Assembly (NCBI GenBank): GCA_030640585.1
Contig: DAOWIZ010000018.1
Span: 1-48,068 of the forward strand
Origin: Thermoplasmata archaeon
GTDB taxonomy: Archaea > Thermoplasmatota > E2 > DHVEG-1
Direction of reading: 5' to 3'
DNA: 48,068 bases
The translations under genes were made by a program, and so were the position numbers. How positions within the stretch are numbered: position 1 is the stretch's first letter; every line of letters starts with the position of its first letter. Under the pieces are notes generated by a model, which was given only the letters and a program-made list of their open reading frames with translations, was not told where the DNA came from and did no database searches. This document shows positions 41,705-48,068 of this stretch, piece by piece.

Positions 41705-42892
41705 ATGAAAATATATGATGTAGCGATTGTTGGCGGAGGCCCAATTGGGGGGTATACAGCAAAAAAGATAGCATCAAAAGGGTACAAAGTTGCAATACTG
41801 GAAACAAAAAAAGAAATAGGCATACCGCTAAAATGTGCTGGATTGGTAACTGAACGTGTTTTTGATTTCGTAAATATTCCAAAACAAAATATAGTGCAAA
41901 ACAAAATCAAAGGAGCACGCATCCATTCACCATCTGGTAAAATACTATCTATTGGTGGAGATAAAGTTCATGCTCTTGTAATTGACCGTGAAAATTTTGA
42001 TAAAGAAATCATAAAAAATGCTACCAATTGTGGTGCCAAACTCTATTTAGAAAACAAAGTAACGGCAGTACATAAAACAAAAAGCCATATCGAGATAAAA
42101 ACATCACAAAACATTGATATTAAATGTAAACTTTTAATCGGAGCAGACGGACCTTATTCAAAAATAAGAGGCCAGTTTTCTTTATCTCAACCAACAGAAA
42201 TTCTTAGAGGAATAGGGGAAGAAATAACCAATACTACTTTGGATCCTGATTTTGTAGAAATATTTGTTGGAAAAAATATAGCACCTGGTTTTTTTGCTTG
42301 GATTATACCAACAAATAAAGATGGAACAGAGGCAAGAATTGGTCTATGCACAAAACAGGATGCATCTCATCCACCAAACTATTATTTTTCAAAATTTTTA
42401 GAAAACAGTCAAACACAGCCATTTTTAAATAAATCTAAAATAACCAAGAACATAGGCGGAGTAGTACCACTTGGAACGCCTAAGGAGACATATGCTTCTA
42501 ATATACTGCTTGTAGGTGATGCTGCAGCACAGGTTAAACCAACATCAGGTGGCGGTATCTACACAGGATTGCTATGTGCCGGTCATTGTTCAACAGTTGC
42601 AGTAGATGCATTACAAAAAAACAATTTCACCGATGTCCTTCTTAAAAAATATCAAAAACTCTGGCAAAACGATATCGGTAGAGAACTATCGCGGGGTATG
42701 AAATTTAGACGTGTTTTTATAAACCTAACTGACAAACAAATGGATAAATACATTGAAAAATTCAATAACCCAAAAATCATAGAGACGATAAACAGATATG
42801 GTGACATCGATTACCCTTCAAAACTTGTAAAGCCACTTATTACAAAGAACCCTTCTTTAATCAAAATGCTACCAGGCCTAATTAAAAGATGA
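41705..42892 (+). CDS. Second geranylgeranyl reductase family protein
   Basis: A 395-aa paralogue of the 38759-39970 enzyme. It has the N-terminal FAD motif VAIVGGGPIGGYTAKKIA, the Cys motif PLKCAGLVTERVF and the second motif LVGDAAAQVKPTSGGGIY. The C-terminal region (KFRRVFINLTDKQMDKYIE, then ITKNPSLIKMLPGL) matches the GGR tail. A TATA-like CTTATGCTATAT (41670-41681) is close upstream. Two paralogues may act on different chains or steps, such as phospholipid versus quinone or free geranylgeranyl compounds; the sequence does not decide this. Confidence 0.88.
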   Translation: MKIYDVAIVGGGPIGGYTAKKIASKGYKVAILETKKEIGIPLKCAGLVTERVFDFVNIPKQNIVQNKIKGARIHSPSGKILSIGGDKVHALVIDRENFDKEIIKNATNCGAKLYLENKVTAVHKTKSHIEIKTSQNIDIKCKLLIGADGPYSKIRGQFSLSQPTEILRGIGEEITNTTLDPDFVEIFVGKNIAPGFFAWIIPTNKDGTEARIGLCTKQDASHPPNYYFSKFLENSQTQPFLNKSKITKNIGGVVPLGTPKETYASNILLVGDAAAQVKPTSGGGIYTGLLCAGHCSTVAVDALQKNNFTDVLLKKYQKLWQNDIGRELSRGMKFRRVFINLTDKQMDKYIEKFNNPKIIETINRYGDIDYPSKLVKPLITKNPSLIKMLPGLIKR

Positions 42893-42911
42893 GAAAACTT
42901 GTTTAAAATCA

Positions 42912-45104
42912 TTATCTGTTTGATGGCGGCGGTGGGATATAATAATCCTGATCTTCGTAACCCGTGACATCTTCTTCTACAGATGGCTTTATGGTTTTTC
43001 CACCTTTTCTCTTTTTTCTAATAATGTAGATTACAATCACTAGAATTATCGTTATAATCAGGCTTAGTATGCATGGCATGAAAATACTGACAATGAATAG
43101 AGGTGATGGTATTATTTTACATGTAACTTCATCTGTCAGGCTGTGTTCATCTGCATTGAATGTTATTTCAATGTACTGTCTGCCGTCGCCCATTTCTTTT
43201 ACATCTACCCGGTTCAATGTATCACTAACTTCTACTGTTGTGCCATGTGGAAAGATCATTCTGTATGTAACACTTTGTTTCTGCAAACCTCCAAAATTAT
43301 AGGTTTTTTCACCTATCTTAAAACTAGGAGGTATAACTGAGAGATCAAATGGTATGGTATACGAGCTATGGGCATACGACTTAACGTTAACTGGGCTTTC
43401 ATCATCCATGTCCATTATGTCGCCATCCCAATTTGTTATAGAGATGTCAAACAGGTCCCTGTCGATGAGACCATCAACTTCCAAATCGCCAAATATGTTT
43501 TTAAGTCTGGTTTCAAAATGATTCTTATTATCATTTAAAAACATGTCTACCGCATTCTTACTGAACACTTTTTCCTCTATGCACAATCTTATGGCGTCTG
43601 CATTCAAAAACTCAAGTATTACCTTGTCAGGTAGGTTTAAACCATCAGGTATTGTTGTCACGCTATAGTTCTTATTTTCCTGCAAAGATAACCCAAAATT
43701 CAGCTCAGTTTTACCTGTAAAAAAACTAAGTAAATTCAAATCAGTACTACTTATTTCAATTTCAACTACGGTATCAATTTTATCCTCCGTATAGTTTTCT
43801 GCAATATCTGATTCAAATATACCTATGATGGGCTTGCTTTGACCCCATATGTAAGTGTTATTTCCGTCTAAATAGAAATTTTCAGGTAGATACAAACTAC
43901 TACTATATTTGTAACCATAACCATTCGAAATCTCATCTAGACCTTCACCGAAATTAACATCCTCTGAAGTGATATTTACTTGTGCGCCTGTGTTAATCAA
44001 TCCAAACAATGCACGGCTAGAAATCCCGCATATCTCAAATGATATATCATTGTCTGTTAACATGGCTTTTACGGGGGTGCTGTTAGCCATATTTGTTATA
44101 ACATATGGTATAGAGATTTCTGTTGTTGTTTCAGGGTCCCAACTGAAAACCATGTCAAGTGTTTGATTAAAACTAGGGGTGTTTTCAACCATTGGTATGA
44201 TTTTATCTTCCACTTTTTCAATTGTTTTAGAGTAAAAATCATCCCAAGTGATAAGACCATTGTCAATAAACAATCTTATCCCGTCTGATGGTACAAAATC
44301 TAACTTATTTACAAAACTAGGTAAAATATCATACTCTCTAATATCTATATTCCTAGCAATAATGTTTGTTATTAAACTAGTTTGATCCATAGTTCTAGTA
44401 TCCAATTCAAATTCTAATTGTATGTCCTCTGATTTTAGTCTAAGTTGGTTATAGTTATCTAGTTTCATCTGCAGTTCAGCAAGGGCTGTAGGATGCATGC
44501 CGTTGCTATTATCCACTTGCCATTGTATCACATTTGCAGTTTCTTCACCATTTGTATAATGCCGTATCATAGGTGTGTTTAGTGAAAATGCATATGTATT
44601 AACCCAACCAGAATTTGCATGTAATGTGAATGTATAATTTGCTATTGCTCCCATATATAAAACGCCATTTGTAAAATTATAGGTGTTTATATTTTCATCC
44701 ATACCAAAAAACAAAGAAGTCAGGTTAACACTGAAATCATCATAAAATATAGCGCCTTCACGGGTAGGTTTTTCATTTAAAGCAGCAACGTTTGCATGTT
44801 CAAATGAATTTTTTAACTGTTCCTTTAGCGAATTTCGTAGAGTTAGCTTTATAGCTCCTATAATTTCTGAGTCATTCAAACTCTGTATTTCGCCACTGGT
44901 ATACGCATTGTCAAACACTGTTATCTGGTTAACGTCCATAGTAACACTGACTTTTAGATCAGATGCTGATGCAAACTCAATGTCAAGACGGGTGGATACT
45001 ATGTTTTCTGTCGGGTCTTCTGCAGATATTACATTACCAACAAAAAGCGAAGTTAACATCGATATGATTATTGTCAATTCTAGTAATTTATACGGTCTCG
45101 TCAT
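42912..45104 (-). CDS. Large secreted, C-terminally membrane-anchored protein, unknown
   Basis: A 730-aa protein. A signal peptide is visible (LLELTIIISMLTSLFVGNVI, cleavage likely near SAEDP, residue 28). A single C-terminal membrane segment (about 675-702) is followed by RKKRKGGK and an acidic, Pro-rich cytoplasmic tail ending PPPPSNR. The extracellular part is beta-rich with many N-x-S/T sequons (for example NDSE, NLTS, NYTF, NMANST), so it is probably N-glycosylated, which suits the nearby aglB. No domain family is recognised. It is probably a surface protein or receptor. The promoter lies in the divergent gap with the PRPP synthetase gene. Confidence 0.75.
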   Translation of the reverse strand: MTRPYKLLELTIIISMLTSLFVGNVISAEDPTENIVSTRLDIEFASASDLKVSVTMDVNQITVFDNAYTSGEIQSLNDSEIIGAIKLTLRNSLKEQLKNSFEHANVAALNEKPTREGAIFYDDFSVNLTSLFFGMDENINTYNFTNGVLYMGAIANYTFTLHANSGWVNTYAFSLNTPMIRHYTNGEETANVIQWQVDNSNGMHPTALAELQMKLDNYNQLRLKSEDIQLEFELDTRTMDQTSLITNIIARNIDIREYDILPSFVNKLDFVPSDGIRLFIDNGLITWDDFYSKTIEKVEDKIIPMVENTPSFNQTLDMVFSWDPETTTEISIPYVITNMANSTPVKAMLTDNDISFEICGISSRALFGLINTGAQVNITSEDVNFGEGLDEISNGYGYKYSSSLYLPENFYLDGNNTYIWGQSKPIIGIFESDIAENYTEDKIDTVVEIEISSTDLNLLSFFTGKTELNFGLSLQENKNYSVTTIPDGLNLPDKVILEFLNADAIRLCIEEKVFSKNAVDMFLNDNKNHFETRLKNIFGDLEVDGLIDRDLFDISITNWDGDIMDMDDESPVNVKSYAHSSYTIPFDLSVIPPSFKIGEKTYNFGGLQKQSVTYRMIFPHGTTVEVSDTLNRVDVKEMGDGRQYIEITFNADEHSLTDEVTCKIIPSPLFIVSIFMPCILSLIITIILVIVIYIIRKKRKGGKTIKPSVEEDVTGYEDQDYYIPPPPSNR

Positions 45105-45229
45105 TTTATTATTCCCACATCCAGCTTATAAAACTTAAATGTGTAGTATTATAAAAGATTTTGCTCACATTTTAAAATTTTTTACGAAAGCACTAAAAAC
45201 ACATTCGTAATTCCAACCTTTGTAAAGTT

Positions 45230-46093
45230 ATGTATATAATTGGTGGAACTGCATCAGAGTCAATTGCAAGAGATCTTTCAAAAAGACTTAAAGCACCAAT
45301 GGTAAAAACTATTTCTAAACGTTTTCCTGATGATGAGTTATATGTACGGGTTTTAGATGATGTCTCAAATGAACATGTAGCAATTATCCAGACTACTTAC
45401 CCTGATAAAAACATCATAGAATTGTTTTTGTTACAAAATGCTGTGAAAGAAGCAGGTGCAAAAGAAATCACAGTCATCATTCCATATTTTGGCTACGCCC
45501 GTCAGGATACTAAGTTTAAGGATGGTGAACCAATTAGTGCAAAAGCGATTGCGGATCTAATTGGTTTAAATGCTGACCGAGTAATTAATGTTGACCTTCA
45601 TAAGGAATACATCCTTGATTTTTTTTCTGTACCTGCTGAAAGTTGTTCTGCCATTCCTGAATTAGCAATTTTTTTAAAGGGAAAAAATGTTGATTTAGTT
45701 TTGGCACCAGACAAAGGAGCACTTAACAGAGCAAAAACAGCGTCTGAAATTATAGGTTGCGATTTTGATTATATGGAAAAAACCCGTATTGATGGTACGA
45801 CAATAGAGATAAAACCAAAAAACCTAGATGCGCAAAATAAAAACGTTGCAATAATTGATGATATTATTTCTACCGGTGGTACAATGGCTAAATCGATAAA
45901 GGAACTTAAGAAATACGGTGCGAACAAGGTTTTTATAGCATGCACCCACGGTCTTTTTGCTGGTGATGCAATAAAAAAACTTGTATCGGCAGGAGCAGAT
46001 GAAATCATAGCTACTGATACCATAAAAAGTGATTTTAGTAAGGTAAAAATTGCGCCAGCTCTTTATAGACTTTTATCTCCTAAACCAGAGTAA
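45230..46093 (+). CDS. prs: Ribose-phosphate pyrophosphokinase (PRPP synthetase)
   Basis: A 287-aa enzyme making PRPP from ribose 5-phosphate and ATP for nucleotide, His and Trp synthesis. YIIGGTASESIARDLSKRL at the start, IIPYFGYARQDTKFKDGEP, NVDLHKEYILDFF, LVLAPDKGALNRAKTASEII and the PRPP loop VAIIDDIISTGGTMAKSI are all present. The length matches the short archaeal class. The gap upstream (45105-45229) has TATA-like ATTATAAAAG (about 45148-45157) shared by the divergent secreted-protein gene. Confidence 0.95.
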   Translation: MYIIGGTASESIARDLSKRLKAPMVKTISKRFPDDELYVRVLDDVSNEHVAIIQTTYPDKNIIELFLLQNAVKEAGAKEITVIIPYFGYARQDTKFKDGEPISAKAIADLIGLNADRVINVDLHKEYILDFFSVPAESCSAIPELAIFLKGKNVDLVLAPDKGALNRAKTASEIIGCDFDYMEKTRIDGTTIEIKPKNLDAQNKNVAIIDDIISTGGTMAKSIKELKKYGANKVFIACTHGLFAGDAIKKLVSAGADEIIATDTIKSDFSKVKIAPALYRLLSPKPE

Positions 46094-46111
46094 AAAATTT
46101 TAGATAACTTA

Positions 46112-46119
46112 TTTATAAG
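46112..46119 (+). promoter_or_regulatory. TATA box of aglB
   Basis: TTTATAAG about 41 nt before the ATG at 46160, with GGTGA (46150-46154) as a possible SD. Confidence 0.45.
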
Positions 46120-46159
46120 GCTATAGTTTTACGGTTGTGTTTGTCCATAGGTGAAATTC

Positions 46160-48068
46160 ATGCGAAAAAGAGCACAGAGAAAGGCTAGATCTACTACTGA
46201 TGAGTTAAGGCCAAGGCACATTATGCAGAAAACAGAAATTCAGAGAAAACCAACAGACGGCATTAAAAAGAACTGGTGGGTAGCAGTAGCTCTCATTGGT
46301 ATTTTTTTGCTAGTGTTATTTTTCACATCATATTTCAATATCACAAGTGAAGTTGCTGTTAACCCAGATGGTACTGGACTTTCTAAATATTACCTTTCTG
46401 GTCCTGACCCGTATTACAATATGAGGCTTGTAGATCAAACACTTTATGGTGAAAATAAAGGTTGTTACCCTTTCTATAGTGATGTTGATCCATTGCTTAA
46501 TTATCCATTTGGGAGAAGTGGTGATCGTGCTCCGTTGTTTAACATGATGGCTATAAGTTTCAGTAGGTTTCTAGCACCATTCATGCCTGAGATTGATGCA
46601 GTTGGTTACGCTATGCAGTTTGTGCCGGCGCTTTTTGGAGCTCTTCTTGTATTCCCAGTTTATTTCATCGGTAAAACGATTTATAGTACGAAGGCAGGTT
46701 TGTTAGCTGCATTATTTATTGCAATTATTCCCATTCATTTAGGATCTGGCCACGGTTCATCTTATTCTCTTTTTGACCACGACTCTTTCAACTTATTTTT
46801 ATTTGCCTTGACATTTTTATTCCTTATAAAGAGCATCAAAGAAAAAAATCAGACAAGGTCTGTGTTGTATGCAATTCTTGGTGGTATTCCTCTTGCTGCC
46901 CTGTCTATGACATGGGTAGAAGCTCGGTTTCTGTATGTTGTTATAGCAGTTTATGCAATTGTACAAATGTTCGTTGATATTTTTACTGGTAAGATAAATA
47001 CTAGAGCATTCCTCACTCCAACGATATTGCTTTTTACGGGTTACATTATTTCCCTTCCAGTTATTATGTCAAAAGCTGGTGGTTATTCGGCAGATATCCC
47101 ACTATATTTATGTCTGGCTGTCGGATTGTTTGGATTAATATATATATCCTTCGGTAAAAAACGAATACCGTGGACATTGTCTTTACCTGCTGTTTTTGGT
47201 GTCGCAGGTATAGGCTTTCTCTTCTTATATTTCATTGACGAAGTTTCCAGGGTGGTACCAGCTTTTTCAAGCCTTTACAGATTGTCAGATATTGTATTTG
47301 GATCTGGTATTTATGGTCAGAAAGTATCACTTACAATTGCAGAGGCAAACACATATGCCATAAGCCGTACTGTTATGAGTTTTGGCCCAGCTCTTTATTG
47401 GATGGGATGGATTGGTTTCTTGTGTATCGTATATTACTATTTGAAAGACAAGGAACGTAAAGACTATCTGTTCCTTGCAACAGTATTTGTCATAGACATT
47501 TGGCTTGCTAGTATCGCTGGGCGTTTTATTAACGACTTAGTGCCATTGATTGCTATTTTTGCAAGTATATCTTTATGTGTCCTTTTGGACAAGGTTGATT
47601 ATAAGCAGATGTTGAAAAGCATTAAAGGTGCTGGTGGCGGACTACATGGTTTAAGGAGAGGTATAAACACTCTTCATATTTTTGGCATTCTTTTTATCAC
47701 GGTTATGATTATATTTCCAGGTGTTTATCTTGCCTTTGACGCCTCAGTTCCAGTCATAAAAAAAGGAGAGATAATGGTAAATCCTTTTGATGAAAGTCAG
47801 ACACTTGCTTCTGCTGGCTTTGGTCTTTATTTATACACTGAGCAGTACTGGGTTGATCCTCTACTTTGGCTTAGCACCCAAGATACAGATATAGAAGATC
47901 CAGCCAAGCGTCCTGCTGTAATGTCCTGGTGGGATTACGGGTTTTATGAATCAGCAATAGGCGGTCATCCTACTGTTGCTGATAATTTCCAGGATGGAAT
48001 TCCACCTGCATCTAATTTTCATACATCTGGTAGTGAGCAAGAGGCAGTAGCAATATGGATTATCCGTC
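46160..48068 (+). CDS. aglB: Oligosaccharyltransferase AglB/STT3 (3' end outside window)
   Basis: Transfers glycan from a lipid carrier to Asn of N-x-S/T sequons on secreted proteins. At least 636 residues are visible. After a basic cytoplasmic N-terminus (1-38) come about 12 membrane segments. The first external loop carries the metal-binding motif GPDPYYNMRL (81-90; D83), and SLFDHDSFNLFL (about residue 208) is the DxE/DHD-type motif of the next loop. SSLYRLSDIVFG follows. The globular domain begins near residue 540 and shows the conserved WWDYG (about 591-595). The gene continues past the window edge. Confidence 0.95.
   Translation, partial: MRKRAQRKARSTTDELRPRHIMQKTEIQRKPTDGIKKNWWVAVALIGIFLLVLFFTSYFNITSEVAVNPDGTGLSKYYLSGPDPYYNMRLVDQTLYGENKGCYPFYSDVDPLLNYPFGRSGDRAPLFNMMAISFSRFLAPFMPEIDAVGYAMQFVPALFGALLVFPVYFIGKTIYSTKAGLLAALFIAIIPIHLGSGHGSSYSLFDHDSFNLFLFALTFLFLIKSIKEKNQTRSVLYAILGGIPLAALSMTWVEARFLYVVIAVYAIVQMFVDIFTGKINTRAFLTPTILLFTGYIISLPVIMSKAGGYSADIPLYLCLAVGLFGLIYISFGKKRIPWTLSLPAVFGVAGIGFLFLYFIDEVSRVVPAFSSLYRLSDIVFGSGIYGQKVSLTIAEANTYAISRTVMSFGPALYWMGWIGFLCIVYYYLKDKERKDYLFLATVFVIDIWLASIAGRFINDLVPLIAIFASISLCVLLDKVDYKQMLKSIKGAGGGLHGLRRGINTLHIFGILFITVMIIFPGVYLAFDASVPVIKKGEIMVNPFDESQTLASAGFGLYLYTEQYWVDPLLWLSTQDTDIEDPAKRPAVMSWWDYGFYESAIGGHPTVADNFQDGIPPASNFHTSGSEQEAVAIWIIR

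Overview
The window is archaeal chromosomal DNA. It encodes an Orc1/Cdc6 initiator, a Cdc48/VAT-type AAA ATPase, two geranylgeranyl reductases, Pth2-type peptidyl-tRNA hydrolase, pyruvoyl-dependent arginine decarboxylase, PEP synthase, an archaeal PRPP synthetase and an AglB/STT3 oligosaccharyltransferase. Many promoters have TATA boxes about 25 nt before the likely transcript start. The gene set points to a euryarchaeal lineage, perhaps Thermoplasmatota-like. That placement is inference; no rRNA gene is present to confirm it.

Left core (1-11083): glutamine synthetase (cut by the window edge), a winged-helix/Sm-like gene pair, an ABC ATPase plus FtsX-type permease, a DUF1624 membrane acyltransferase, and a candidate structured RNA of about 160 nt with its own TATA box. 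Then come orc1/cdc6, a 480-bp AT-rich gap with ORB-like repeats that is very probably the replication origin, a small PRC-barrel protein, cdc48 with an unusual insertion in its second AAA domain, an OB-fold membrane protein and the first 86 codons of a TctA-like permease (COG1784).

Island (11084-30095): a 19,012-bp mobile element sits inside the TctA-like gene. Its ends are perfect 13-bp terminal inverted repeats (CAGTAGTTCCGAA) flanked by a 5-bp target duplication (TCCTC). Removing the element and one TCCTC copy restores the reading frame exactly (446 aa). A DDE transposase with the IS4-type YREK signature lies next to the left end. The cargo looks like a defence or accessory load: an AbrB-like regulator with an N4/N6 DNA methyltransferase and a convergent NotI-like endonuclease; an unknown two-gene unit; a DUF2779 nuclease; a DnaQ-like exonuclease; an HD-domain dNTPase-like protein; a RAMA-domain protein; a Vsr-like nuclease overlapping a possible Trypco2 protein; zinc-finger proteins; a PD-(D/E)XK coiled-coil pair; HTH and ribbon-helix-helix regulators; and several unknown small proteins. 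Three cargo genes share a conserved upstream element.

Right core (30101-48068): the rest of the TctA-like gene, then a long mostly leftward run: DUF2240, a HisA-like protein, PEP synthase, arginine decarboxylase, two membrane proteins, a JAMM protease, NAD kinase, geranylgeranyl reductase with its ferredoxin, DUF99, Pth2 and a DUF5749-like protein. Rightward genes follow: a second geranylgeranyl reductase, PRPP synthetase and aglB (cut by the right edge). A large secreted, membrane-anchored protein of unknown role lies between them on the minus strand. The lipid reductases, NAD kinase and ferredoxin fit archaeal membrane lipid saturation.
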